From Pseudomonadota bacterium (lineage in GTDB: Bacteria; Pseudomonadota; Alphaproteobacteria; Rhizobiales; Xanthobacteraceae): a stretch of 64,000 nt of DNA. Under the pieces are notes generated by a model, which did not search any database, was not told the DNA's origin, and saw only the letters and a program-made list of their open reading frames with translations. The stretch spans positions 24,001-88,000 of the forward strand of contig JAFAGM010000042.1 of assembly GCA_023422775.1 (NCBI GenBank), in the 5' to 3' direction. Below, piece by piece: positions 8,765 through 17,248 of this stretch. The number at the start of each line of letters is the position of its first letter. Positions within the stretch are counted from its first letter, which is position 1. A program made the position numbers and the translations under genes.

Positions 8765-8959
8765 TTATTCGTGCCGTGAGGGCGCGTAGCTGCCCGTCGG
8801 GGCCGTGCTTCGCCGTCCTTCCGCGAGAGCCGCCAGCCGGTCGTACTCTTCGGCCACCTTGAGCAGGCGACCCTGATCCTTTACCGCATTCGCAGCCAAT
8901 GCCCTGGTGAGTTCCGCACGCTTGCGCCAGTGATCCGCATTGGTCAAAAAATCTGTCAT
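8765..8959 (-). CDS. Small helical conserved hypothetical protein
   Basis: 64 residues from ATG 8959. The sequence (DHWRKRAELTRALAANAV then LLKVAEEYDRLAALAE) follows a two-helix pattern that I recognise in many short rhizobial proteins of unknown function, with a conserved WRxRAEExR start and EEYDRLA core. Soluble; no catalytic site. The upstream open frame to 9109 is not needed. It is divergent from the coiled-coil gene at 9215. Confidence 0.65.
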   Translation of the reverse strand: MTDFLTNADHWRKRAELTRALAANAVKDQGRLLKVAEEYDRLAALAEGRRSTAPTGSYAPSRHE

Positions 8960-9214
8960 TGATACGCCCCTGACGCGAGTAAATACCCCGAACCGCGCGG
9001 GTGGGTAGCATGCTTCGCGATACGTCAAAAATTTGGCCGGATCCGATCCACCATGTGACTTGAAAAACATGTCGCTTGAAAAAATATCGGTGTGATGGCT
9101 CGGCAACAAACGAATTTCTTGTGCTGATCTTTTTCCCGACTCAAATTTGCCCCGGACTCAATCGAAGTTGGTCCTTTGAAAGGACGGGGCTCGCGTCCGC
9201 ATTGGGGATTTGTC

Positions 9215-9532
9215 ATGAGTATCGAACATTCGCTGCAGAACAAGTCAGTCCGCCTCGATGGATGTCGTGGTGCCGCGGGCAACGTCGTGCCATTGCTTCA
9301 GGACAACGTCTTTCAAGGCAAACGGCCGACGCAGCGCAGCGACGAGTTTTTTGCGGTTCTGTCGCCGCTACTCGACGAAGCGGATGGCCTTCGGCGCGAT
9401 CAATCCCGGCAGCAGGAAACCAGCGACTTTCGTGTGTTGCTCGAGGAGAATGCCCGGCTCCGGAAGCTTGCGATTCAACTGTCGAACCTCCTTGGCGATC
9501 TTCCAGCGCCGGGCGCGAGCCCGCGGCGCTAG
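9215..9532 (+). CDS. Small coiled-coil protein, LLEENARLR family (paralogue 2)
   Basis: 105 residues from ATG 9215. Residues about 45-95 align with the 81-residue protein at 7569-7814: an acidic segment (SDEFFAVLSPLLDEA compared with ADDALSLLGPALQGD) followed by LLEENARLRKLAIQLSNLL. A parallel coiled coil is predicted. It has no signal peptide and no known domain. The two paralogues flank the small membrane-protein genes, which hints at one locus, but function is unknown. Confidence 0.65.
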   Translation: MSIEHSLQNKSVRLDGCRGAAGNVVPLLQDNVFQGKRPTQRSDEFFAVLSPLLDEADGLRRDQSRQQETSDFRVLLEENARLRKLAIQLSNLLGDLPAPGASPRR

Positions 9533-9688
9533 CGGCATAGCCGATCTTCCGCCCATCGAATTCGGGAGCGAGATCCGAGTCCGGCCTCGGCTTCGACCAA
9601 CTTTTGACGCGTTGACGCACTAGGAGAATGTGAGCGCCTCCTGGCACTCCTCGCAGTTCTTTTTTGCCATTCAAACGCTGGCCGTCCG

Positions 9689-10072
9689 ATGCCGTTGACT
9701 CGGGACCGAATAATAGGACACGACAACGAACGCTTCGCGTTCAGATTCACTATGCTGAACAACGAGGTGGCTGTTGAGTGCCACATCAGCGACGCCGCCA
9801 TGGACGAACTCGCCGGCGTAAAGGGTACGGAGAGCATCGCAAGGCAGGCGCAGTTCCTGGCGTGGCGGGACGCGGTCGAGAGCATCGCATCCGATCTCTT
9901 CGACAAGGGACCGCTCTATAGAGGGCAGATCGTCCGCATCTTCGCCAAGCACGTTCCGAAACCGTCACCGTCGCCGACGGACACGATCGTCACCGGTTCG
10001 CGTCCCGATGCAGAGCAGGCGACCTCGCTAAGGGTCATTGCCGAAACGAGGCCGGCAAATCCGGCGCCTTGA
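9689..10072 (+). CDS. DUF1488-like protein
   Basis: 127 residues. The first 90 residues (MPLTRDRIIGHDNERFAFRFTM, CHISDAAMDELAG, then FLAWRDAVESIASDLFDKG) match my recollection of DUF1488, a small domain common in rhizobia. The last 35 residues are proline-rich and probably disordered. Biochemical role is unknown. It is followed 120 bases later by another small gene in the same direction. Confidence 0.65.
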   Translation: MPLTRDRIIGHDNERFAFRFTMLNNEVAVECHISDAAMDELAGVKGTESIARQAQFLAWRDAVESIASDLFDKGPLYRGQIVRIFAKHVPKPSPSPTDTIVTGSRPDAEQATSLRVIAETRPANPAP

Positions 10073-10192
10073 GAGCCGGTGCATGGAGCGCAGCCGTCGA
10101 CCGCGACGAGATGGCGCGTCGTCCATCCTCTCGACAGATGCGCGCCAAGACGGCAACCTGCGGGCCAACAACCTGCCGGGGGAAGCGCTACG

Positions 10193-10429
10193 ATGGCCAA
10201 GCAAGCCAGGACCGAAGCTGAGCTGATTGCTATGGCGAGAGCCGAGTTGAAGGTTCACGCCAATTGTCCCGACGGCATCGTCATCTCGGTGCTGCGCGAC
10301 GGCGACAGCTGGGAGTTTCGTGCCAAGGCCGACGAGGCCACGGTCGCCAAACCCGGCTATCCCGAATGCGTCGCCATGCTGGTCCAGATCGGCGACCACC
10401 TCTGCAAGCAATATGACTTCGAGGGGTGA
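10193..10429 (+). CDS. Conserved small hypothetical protein
   Basis: 78 residues from ATG 10193, preceded by GGGGGAAG. The protein is soluble (AELIAMARAELKVHANCPDG, VISVLRDGDSWEFRAK, MLVQIGDHLCKQYDF), with an alpha-beta pattern. I recall similar orphan proteins in Bradyrhizobium but no function. It ends just before the convergent FAD oxidase gene. Confidence 0.6.
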   Translation: MAKQARTEAELIAMARAELKVHANCPDGIVISVLRDGDSWEFRAKADEATVAKPGYPECVAMLVQIGDHLCKQYDFEG

Positions 10430-10459
10430 GCGTTTCCCGCTTATGCCGCGAGGCTCCGT

Positions 10460-11854
10460 TCACGCCGTAAAAATTCGTCCCGGGTTGAGGATGTTCTTCG
10501 GATCGAGCGCGCGCTTGAGCGTGCGCATGGTTTCGATTTCCGCTTCGGTCCGGCTCATCTTCAGGTACGGCCGCTTCAGGATGCCGATGCCGTGCTCGGC
10601 CGAGATCGAGCCGCCGAACTCTCCCGTGAGGTCGTAGAGCAGCTTTTCGAATTGATCGTGCTTGTCGGGCGTATGCTCGTGAAAAATGCTGGGATGCAGA
10701 TTGCCGTCGCCGACGTGTCCCATCACGATGGTAAAGGCTTGCGGATCGATCGCCTTGACGCGCGCATCGAGCGTATCCGCGTAGGCCTCCATCCTGTCGA
10801 TGGCAATGCTGACGTCGAACCCCATCCTTGCCGCGAATGGAAAGCTGCGACCGAGTTCGACGCTGGAATCGCGGATGCGCCAGATCGCCGCCGCGGACGC
10901 GTTCGAGGTCGAAAGCGTGGCGTCGAGGATTAGGTTATCGCCCATCGCCGTTTCCAGCATTTGCTCGAAGCTGTTGCGCATGCGTTCGGCGTCGCTTCCG
11001 GAGGCCTCCAGCAGCACATAGAACGGATGATCGGTCGGCAGCGGGCCGACCACTCCCTTCACCCGTTCGACGGTCTGGCGATAGTAGGCGTTCCACATGA
11101 CCTCGAACGCGGTCAGTTCACCGCCGAGCGATCTTCGTGCCAGCTTGAGAAAGGTCGTGACCTGTCCGAAGGAGGGGAGCGCGCAAAGCGCCACCTGGCG
11201 TTCAGCCGGCGCCGGAAATATCCGAAGCGCGGCCCGCGTCACCACACCCAGAATCCCTTCGGTGCCGATATACAGATGCTTCAGATCGATGCCGGTGTTG
11301 TTCTTGATGTATTTTCGCAAGCCCTTGAGCACGGTGCCGTCGGGGGTCACGACTTCGAGCCCGAGGATCAGGTCGCGCGTCATTCCGTAGCGGATCACGC
11401 GATTGCCGCCGGCGTTGGTCGAGATGTTGCCACCGATGGTGCAACTGCCGCGCGCGCCGAGATCGAGCGGAAACATCATGCCGTCCTGTTCGACCCGTTC
11501 CTGGAGTTTCTGCAGGGGTGTGCCTGCCTGCGCGATCGCGACGCCGCCCGAGACGTCGACTTCCTCGATCGCGTTCATGCGCTCGGTCGAGAGCACGATT
11601 TCGTCCGCATTCGGCAGCGTCGCGCGCACCAGGCCGGTCATGCCGCCCTGCGTGGTCACCGGCACGCCGTGACGATGGCAGAGCCGGAGCAGGGCGGATA
11701 CGTCTTCGGTCGTTCTCGGGCGGACGACGGCACGCGGTTTCGGCACCGGGGTGCCGGCCATGTCGTGATGATAGCGCGCGTCGATCTCGTCGCCGCACAG
11801 GACCGAGCCCTTGTCCAGCGTGCTGCGCAGTTCGTCGATGAAGCCGTCGGGCAT
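10460..11854 (-). CDS. FAD-binding oxidoreductase of the GlcD / D-lactate dehydrogenase type
   Basis: 464 residues from ATG 11854, supported by AAGGCAGGG upstream; the frame extends to 12004 without support. The N-terminal half is a PCMH-type FAD domain (PRTTEDVSALLRLC, TQGGMTGLV, LDLGARGSCTIGGNISTNAGG, HLYIGTEGILGVVT). The C-terminal half is the FAD-oxidase domain with HVGDGNLHP, SAEHGIGILKR and LKRALDPKNILNPGRIF. These are hallmarks of D-2-hydroxyacid dehydrogenases (glycolate, D-lactate, D-2-hydroxyglutarate). The exact substrate cannot be read from sequence. It is cytoplasmic or membrane-peripheral and passes electrons through FAD. Confidence 0.9.
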   Translation of the reverse strand: MPDGFIDELRSTLDKGSVLCGDEIDARYHHDMAGTPVPKPRAVVRPRTTEDVSALLRLCHRHGVPVTTQGGMTGLVRATLPNADEIVLSTERMNAIEEVDVSGGVAIAQAGTPLQKLQERVEQDGMMFPLDLGARGSCTIGGNISTNAGGNRVIRYGMTRDLILGLEVVTPDGTVLKGLRKYIKNNTGIDLKHLYIGTEGILGVVTRAALRIFPAPAERQVALCALPSFGQVTTFLKLARRSLGGELTAFEVMWNAYYRQTVERVKGVVGPLPTDHPFYVLLEASGSDAERMRNSFEQMLETAMGDNLILDATLSTSNASAAAIWRIRDSSVELGRSFPFAARMGFDVSIAIDRMEAYADTLDARVKAIDPQAFTIVMGHVGDGNLHPSIFHEHTPDKHDQFEKLLYDLTGEFGGSISAEHGIGILKRPYLKMSRTEAEIETMRTLKRALDPKNILNPGRIFTA

Positions 11855-12003
11855 GTCCCTGCCTTCTTCTTTTGCGGAGGCTGAAGCTTTACATTCGGCC
11901 GGCCCGGGATCAAACCCGATCCGAAGGCCATCGTGAGGTTTTCCTGCGGGAAAACAGCAGTGCGCGGTGGCGCCGTCGGCGCTGACGTGGCCGGCCGTCG
12001 GCA

Positions 12004-12246
12004 TCAGACCGTGTGCGGGGCTTTCTTGATGCCCGGCTTCACCATCGGCGGCGCAAGGGAGGGGCTGATCGCGGGACTATCGTGCCGCTCGGGCTCGATC
12101 GTGGTGATCTGGTTGCAGGCGCTGCACTTGTACACGTAGACGAGGGGGCGTAGTCCGATGGGGGGCAGTTTTCCAAGCCTCGCCGTACCCGCACCGCAGC
12201 TCTCGCAGCGCGGAGGCAGACCGGCTTCTGAAGGCTGTACGGGCAT
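12004..12246 (-). CDS. Small zinc-ribbon-like protein
   Basis: 80 residues. Two Cys pairs, CESC near residue 14 and CSAC near residue 40, are spaced as in a zinc ribbon, with Tyr-rich strands (LVYVYKC) between them. The tail is proline-rich and basic. It probably binds one zinc ion; nucleic-acid or protein contact is possible but not shown. It lies upstream of the FAD oxidase on the same strand, with about 150 bases between. Confidence 0.65.
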   Translation of the reverse strand: MPVQPSEAGLPPRCESCGAGTARLGKLPPIGLRPLVYVYKCSACNQITTIEPERHDSPAISPSLAPPMVKPGIKKAPHTV

Positions 12247-12477
12247 ACCGGACTATCGTTAAAGTAATAGATGACTTATCGGCAATGTTGGCTGTCGATT
12301 GCATCCTAATCATGGACAGAAACCCCGTAAGACTACGAGGTCACGGCGAACATTCGCCGCGCGGGTCCATCTTTTGCCATCAAATCGACCTTGCCTGGAC
12401 CTTGCCGCAAAGTCGTCATGCCAGCGCAATAGCGTAAGCGAAGTTCGACCGAGGCCCTCAACTTGTAAGGCGTACAG

Positions 12478-12699
12478 ATGGCTTCCACCAAGGGTAGTGA
12501 CCAGTCGCCGTGGAGCGTGCCGAGGGCGGAGGTGTCACGCCCTTCGCCTGCCGACAGGTTCGACATCGACCACGAGGGGCGGGCGAAACGCGCCTGGAAG
12601 CTCCGGACACTGGAGCAGCAATTCCAGAAGCTGAACCGGTATTGCGACGAGACCGTCGCCGAACTTCGAGCCTCGCTCGAACGGACACCCCCACGCTAG
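12478..12699 (+). CDS. Small hypothetical protein with predicted helix
   Basis: 73 residues. The N-terminal half is polar and likely unstructured; the C-terminal half (LRTLEQQFQKLNRYCDETVAELRASLER) is one amphipathic helix. The stop codon is the first triplet of an intergenic repeat. There is no clear ribosome site, so confidence is moderate. Function unknown. Confidence 0.5.
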   Translation: MASTKGSDQSPWSVPRAEVSRPSPADRFDIDHEGRAKRAWKLRTLEQQFQKLNRYCDETVAELRASLERTPPR

Positions 12700-12802
12700 A
12701 GCGTTTTCCAGCGAAGTGGAAACCGGTTCGCGTCAAGAAAACGCGTCCAAACAAGAAGCTAGAGTCCCGTTCCGATTCCATCGGAATGGAAAAGGCTCTA
12801 GA
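12697..12802. repeat. Intergenic palindromic repeat, copy 2
   Basis: Two hairpins in a row. The first pairs GTTTCCA with TGGAAAC around GCGAAG; the second pairs GTTCCGAT with ATCGGAA(T) around TCC. The element starts TAGAGC and ends GCTCTAGA, the same frame as the copy near 7.4 kb. Between the two copies the stem pair T-A becomes C-G, a compensatory change. Confidence 0.65.
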
Positions 12803-12955
12803 CGCAAGCGTTGCGGGCCGCCGTACCGGTTTCGACACCCGGACTCCCGAAGACAAGACGACATCTCGGCGAAACGTCACCTTGCTCCGGTGTGCACCGG
12901 TTCTCGATCTGGTCGAAGCCGGCTTCCCCATAGGGAATGCCGCTTCGACGCCATC

Positions 12956-13252
12956 TCACTTCTTGTCGATCTTCGTGATGGTCTTGGTCCCCGGCGCGTC
13001 GTTCACGGCGAAGGTGACGCGATCGCCGGCATGCAGTTCGTTCAGCCGCGCGCCATCCTGCATCTTGAATTCCTCGGTCGCCGGGCTGGTGTTCGCGCCG
13101 ACGGTGCCGTCAGGAATATCCTTGATCGAGATGGTGCCGCTGATCCGATCTATCCTGGTCACCATTCCCGTACGCATTTGCTGGGCAAACGCCGACGAAC
13201 CGATGATACTGAGGGCTGCGGTTGCAGCCACAATCATCCCTGCAATCTTCAT
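12956..13252 (-). CDS. Exported small protein, CusF-like
   Basis: 98 residues from ATG 13252. A clear signal peptide (MKIAGMIVAATAALSIIG then SSAFAQQ) is followed by about 75 residues predicted as a small beta barrel: TGMVTRIDRISGTISIK, LNELHAGDRVTFAV, KTITKIDKK. The layout resembles the periplasmic copper-binding CusF fold, but the usual Met and Trp metal ligands are not evident, so metal binding is doubtful. Probably periplasmic. Confidence 0.6.
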   Translation of the reverse strand: MKIAGMIVAATAALSIIGSSAFAQQMRTGMVTRIDRISGTISIKDIPDGTVGANTSPATEEFKMQDGARLNELHAGDRVTFAVNDAPGTKTITKIDKK

Positions 13253-13435
13253 GAAATACTCCCGGCATCGAGGCATTGAGGACAAGCTACGGCGGCCCGG
13301 ATTGGTTCCCGGCGCGAGCCTGCTACTCCGACCGTTGCCTTAGCGCGCAAATGGGGCGGGCTGGTGATCCATCCCCCGGCCTCCGGGCAATGTCGCCGAT
13401 ATTCCGCAGTCCGTCCTGATTTGGCCGCGATCGCG

Positions 13436-14497
13436 CTAGGCGGCGCCGGCCTCGGGCTCGCGCTCAAGGTCGAGTTCCGTCACGGTGCGATTGCGGCCGG
13501 TCCGCTTGGCCTTGTAGAGCCCGCGGTCGCATCGCTCGATCATCGCTTCGGCGGATTCAGCCAGGCGGAATTGCGCCACGCCGATCGAAACCGTGATGCT
13601 GCCAATCTCCTTGCCGGTCGCGCGGCGGGTCAGCTTGGCTTCGGCAATGCGGCGGCGGATGCGCTCGGCCGCCGACGCACACGTTTCGAGATCGGCGCCC
13701 GGAAGCACCGCGATCAGCTCCTCTCCGCCGTAGCGCGCGGCGAGATCGACTTCGCGGACACCTTCCTGCAGGACCTTGGCGACCAGCCGCAGCACCTGGT
13801 CGCCGACCTGGTGACCGTAGTCGTCGTTGAATTTCTTGAAGTGATCGATGTCGATCAGGAAAACGCTGAGCGCCTCGTCCTTCTCCATCGCGTCGATCTG
13901 GGCCTGGCGAAGGAATTCGTCCATCGAGTGGCGGTTGGCCAGCCCGGTCAGCGCATCGGTGTTGGAGCGCTGCTCGGCCGCCTTCAGCGAGTCACGGATC
14001 GTATCCAGTTCCTCCGAGGTGGCGGCGAAGTTTGCCTCCAGCGCGGACGCGCGCGCCGTCGCCTTTGACAATTCGTCGACGAGCTTGGCGATGATCGGTT
14101 TCGGATCGGCCGACGTCGCGGCCTGCGAAGAGACCTCGCCGAGCGCCTTGATCTGCGTGCGGTTGTCGGTGACGGCCGTGTTGAGAAACTGCTGAGCGCA
14201 GGCGATCAGGCCGCTCAACTGCTCCGGAAGACCCGCCAGCGGGTTCGGGGGGGAGTGCGGGGATATGTAGGTGATGTAGAGTTCGTGGTTGGTCGCGTTA
14301 TCGAACGGGCGCTTGCCGGCGATCAGGATGTCGATGGTCTTGCGCAGCGGCACCGAACTGCCCATGCAGTACTCGAACCAGACCGCGAAATTGTTCGGGG
14401 TGGACGGAACGGACTGTTGCGACATCAACCGTATGGCGCGGTCGGCAATCGTCGTCGCGTATTCGACGTTCATGTCGCCGATCGACTGCCCTGCCAT
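13436..14497 (-). CDS. Diguanylate cyclase (GGDEF domain)
   Basis: 353 residues from ATG 14497 (ATG 14473 is an alternative start; upstream TTG 14581 seems less likely). N-terminal about 170 residues form a helical sensor region typical of rhizobial GGDEF proteins (SVPSTPNNFAVWFEYC). The C-terminal GGDEF domain carries the active motif GGEEL (about residues 257-261) and, five residues before it, RxxD (REVD), the product-inhibition I-site. It makes cyclic di-GMP from two GTP. Its position next to fliP suggests control of the motile-to-sessile switch, an inference. A PilZ protein, a possible receptor class, is at 59.4 kb. Confidence 0.92.
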   Translation of the reverse strand: MAGQSIGDMNVEYATTIADRAIRLMSQQSVPSTPNNFAVWFEYCMGSSVPLRKTIDILIAGKRPFDNATNHELYITYISPHSPPNPLAGLPEQLSGLIACAQQFLNTAVTDNRTQIKALGEVSSQAATSADPKPIIAKLVDELSKATARASALEANFAATSEELDTIRDSLKAAEQRSNTDALTGLANRHSMDEFLRQAQIDAMEKDEALSVFLIDIDHFKKFNDDYGHQVGDQVLRLVAKVLQEGVREVDLAARYGGEELIAVLPGADLETCASAAERIRRRIAEAKLTRRATGKEIGSITVSIGVAQFRLAESAEAMIERCDRGLYKAKRTGRNRTVTELDLEREPEAGAA

Positions 14498-14659
14498 CTT
14501 CCCCGACCCGGTGCGCCCATTGAGAAAATCTCTCCCGTTTTGCCATGAAGGAACTAATCCAGCCTTAAATTTCCGGGACAAACCGGCAGCAAAACCTCCG
14601 GAAAAATGCGGAGGAAATGAGTCAATATTATTGACCTAATGTTGCTTTGGGGTAATGAT

Positions 14660-15415
14660 TTACCCGCCGCCATAGCTCTGCACCAGGCTTCCGGCCACCA
14701 GCGACCAGCCGTCCACCAGCACAAAAAAGATCAGCTTGAACGGTAGTGACACCACGACCGGCGGCAGCATCATCATACCCATGGACATCAGGACCGAGGC
14801 GACCACGAGGTCGATGATGAGGAACGGGAGGAACAGCAGGAAGCCGATTTCGAAGGCACGCTTCAGTTCGGAGATCATGAAGGCGGGAACCAGGATCCGC
14901 AGCGACAGGTCTTCCGGCGTCGCCGGCGGCGGTTCGCCGGAGAGGTCGACGAACAGTTTCAGGTCCTTCTCGCGAACGTTCTTCTGCATGAAGCCGCGCA
15001 ACGGTACCGAGGCCCTCTGCAGTGCTTCCTCGACGCCGATCTGGTTGGCGACCAGGGGCTTGATGCCGTCGTCATAGGATTTCTGCAGCACCGGGCCCAT
15101 CACGAACGCGGTAAGAAACATTGCAAGCGCGATGATCACGGAGTTGGGCGGGGCGGTCGCGGTGCCGAGCGCGGTGCGCAGCAATGAGAGCACGACGACG
15201 ATCCGCGTGAACGACGTCATCATGATCAGGATCGACGGGGCGATCGAGAGTATCGTCAACAGCGCGATCAACTGGATCGCGCGTTCGGTGACACCGCCGC
15301 CGGCCTGGCCGAGATTGATGCTGATGTCCTGCGCCAACCCCGGATCGGCGAGCGATCCGGCGGCTATCAGGGTTGCAAGAAATAAAACTCTACGCGGAAG
15401 TGCCGACGGCCTCAC
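14660..15415 (-). CDS. fliP: Flagellar export-gate protein FliP
   Basis: 251 residues with a signal peptide (ending near GLAQD) and four membrane helices (LIALLTILSIAPSILIMMTSFTR, SVIIALAMFLTAFVMGP, IGFLLFLPFLIIDLVVASVLMSMGMMML, LIFFVLVDGWSLVAGSLV). RAFEIGFLLFLPFLIIDL is the family signature. FliP forms the core of the flagellar type III export gate with FliQ and FliR, which are encoded on the other strand about 2.7 kb away. Its start overlaps the end of fliO by four bases (ATGA), so the two are translationally coupled. Confidence 0.97.
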   Translation of the reverse strand: MRPSALPRRVLFLATLIAAGSLADPGLAQDISINLGQAGGGVTERAIQLIALLTILSIAPSILIMMTSFTRIVVVLSLLRTALGTATAPPNSVIIALAMFLTAFVMGPVLQKSYDDGIKPLVANQIGVEEALQRASVPLRGFMQKNVREKDLKLFVDLSGEPPPATPEDLSLRILVPAFMISELKRAFEIGFLLFLPFLIIDLVVASVLMSMGMMMLPPVVVSLPFKLIFFVLVDGWSLVAGSLVQSYGGG

Positions 15416-16389
15416 GAAGGGGTCTTCGGACGGCCCAGCAACGATGCCATCTCGTCTTCGAGATTTTCAAAGCCGCTCTTCGGCGGAGCAGGGACCGGTG
15501 CAGGTGCAGGCGCGGGTGCGGGGGTCTCGCTGCGGGACAGGCGGGCGGGCGGCGTTTCCGGCGCAACGGGCGGAGCGACCGGCTCGGCCGGCCGGCGCAG
15601 CGCGGCCTCGAGCCGTTGCGCCATCTCGGCGAGGTTCTGATCGGCGCTCGACGGGGCGGGGGCAGGAGGGGGGGCCGGCGGAGGCGGCGGAGGCGGCGCC
15701 GCGGCGCGTTCCGGCGGGCGGACCGGCAGCACCACGTCACGGGGCGGCGCCTCACGCGAAGGGGTCTCACGGGAAGGCGGCTTGGGCGGCTCGGGCGCGC
15801 GTTGCGGCCGGGGCATCATCGGTTCGGCGCGGGGCAGACGCGGCGGGGAAGGTTCGGCGCGGGCGCCGAGCGACTCCGGCGAAAAGCCCGTCAGCGGATC
15901 GCTGCGACGCTCCGGCATCGGCGCCGGCCTGCGAAGTTCGTCGGCGAAGACCGGGCGCGAGGGGCGCGGCGGCGGTTCGGGCATCTGCGGTTCGGCATGA
16001 TCGAACGCCTCCGTCGATCTTGCTTCGGCTTTTGCGGGTTCTTCGCTCCAGACGGCATCAGGCAGCGGCGCGATCCGCGGCGGCTGTTCGCCGACCGCGG
16101 GCCGAGGCGCCATGTCCCGACCGGGCATCGCGCGCACGATATTGGGTTCGACAACGATGTCGCTCGGACCGCCGATCATCAGCAGATGCTCGACATTGTC
16201 GCGCCGGACCAGCACCAGGCGCCGGCGGCCGTCCACCGCCGCGGCATCGATCACGGCCAGCCTCGGCATCCGCCCGCGCTGGGTATTGGCGCCGATGCGA
16301 TTGTTGGCGAAGCGGCGAACCAGCCATGCGGCGACGCCGATCAGCGCCAGAACGGCGATGAATGCGAAGAGGAATGTCAGTGTCTGCAT
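15412..16389 (-). CDS. fliO: Flagellar biosynthesis protein FliO
   Basis: 325 residues. One N-terminal membrane helix (LTFLFAFIAVLALIGVAAWLV) is followed by a small beta domain (RLAVIDAAAVDGRRRLVLVRRDNVEHLLMIGG) typical of FliO and then a long Pro/Arg-rich tail of about 220 residues, as in other rhizobia. FliO helps FliP assemble in the export gate. It is the first gene of the minus-strand fliO-fliP pair and divergent from flgB, sharing a 420-base promoter region with it. Confidence 0.93.
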   Translation of the reverse strand: MQTLTFLFAFIAVLALIGVAAWLVRRFANNRIGANTQRGRMPRLAVIDAAAVDGRRRLVLVRRDNVEHLLMIGGPSDIVVEPNIVRAMPGRDMAPRPAVGEQPPRIAPLPDAVWSEEPAKAEARSTEAFDHAEPQMPEPPPRPSRPVFADELRRPAPMPERRSDPLTGFSPESLGARAEPSPPRLPRAEPMMPRPQRAPEPPKPPSRETPSREAPPRDVVLPVRPPERAAAPPPPPPPAPPPAPAPSSADQNLAEMAQRLEAALRRPAEPVAPPVAPETPPARLSRSETPAPAPAPAPVPAPPKSGFENLEDEMASLLGRPKTPS

Positions 16390-16809
16390 TCTTTAGTCCC
16401 CGGCCACGGGCCGTTCTCACATACTGGCTTCGACGAGTGCGGTCTGGTCTTCCGGTCCGGGCAGTTCCGTTGGGGATGCGGTTCCCGTCTCTCCGGACCT
16501 GCTCCGAAGCGATTCGCATACGGCGAATCACGCCCGAGATCAGCCTTATTCCTTAATGCCCCGCGGCATACGCTGCCGCCCCGTTAATTAATAGACCAAG
16601 AATCGTGCGATCCAAAACGACTTCTGAGCGCCCCGGGCCGCGTGGTTAACGCAGTTTTCGTGGCGAAAATGCGCTGGTTTGGCCGCCAGGCGCGGAAATC
16701 GGCCACGGCCTGCGGCCGGAGCGGGCGATCTTAACCAGCCGTTAACCATGCACCGGGCAAATTCTGCCTACCTCGCGGCGTCGCCAGAGGTTAACGGGAG
16801 CCGCTCGCC
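16390..16809. other. Divergent flagellar promoter region
   Basis: 420 bases between fliO (minus) and flgB (plus). It contains one exact CtrA-type box (16731-16745) and several isolated TTAA half-sites (near 16584, 16646, 16791). No gene is supported here. Confidence 0.7.
16731..16745. promoter_or_regulatory. Predicted CtrA binding site upstream of flgB
   Basis: TTAACCAGCCGTTAA is an exact TTAA-N7-TTAA match about 65 bases before the flgB start. In Caulobacter and relatives CtrA drives class II flagellar operons; here cckA, which controls CtrA phosphorylation, ends the same gene series. Confidence 0.75.
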
Positions 16810-17220
16810 ATGGCCATCAACGACCTTCCGATCCTGTCGGCGCTGCGCACCAAGATGCAGTGGCACCAGGAACGCCAGCGTGTGCTCGCCGAGAACATTT
16901 CCAACGCCAACACCCCCAATTTCAGGCCGAGCGATCTGGTCGAGCCGAAATTCGACCGCAGGGGTGCGAATGTCGATGGAGGGATGGGCGCGCTCGCCAT
17001 GATGCGCACCTCGCCGACCCATATCGCCGTTTCGGGTAGCGGACAGAGTTTCCGGGACGACGGCGGCAGAAGCGGCTTTCTGACCAAACCGGCCGGCAAC
17101 GCGGTCAACCTCGAAGACCAGATGCTCAAAGTGTCCGCCAACCAGATGGACTACGCGGCCGCCACCTCGCTCTACAGCCGCAGTCTCGGGCTTCTCAAGA
17201 CCGCGATTGGAAGGCGCTGA
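16810..17220 (+). CDS. flgB: Flagellar basal-body rod protein FlgB
   Basis: 136 residues. The N-terminal rod-protein signature ALRTKMQWHQERQRVLAENISNANTPNFRP (first part) and C-terminal MDYAAATSLYSRSLGLLKTAIGRR identify FlgB, a proximal rod subunit exported by the flagellar type III system. No cleavable signal peptide, as expected. First gene of flgB-flgC-fliE-fliQ-fliR-flhB, with a CtrA-type box about 65 bases upstream and a GGGAG ribosome site. Confidence 0.96.
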   Translation: MAINDLPILSALRTKMQWHQERQRVLAENISNANTPNFRPSDLVEPKFDRRGANVDGGMGALAMMRTSPTHIAVSGSGQSFRDDGGRSGFLTKPAGNAVNLEDQMLKVSANQMDYAAATSLYSRSLGLLKTAIGRR

Positions 17221-17248
17221 TGTTCGCGCGATCTAAAGGATCCTGATC

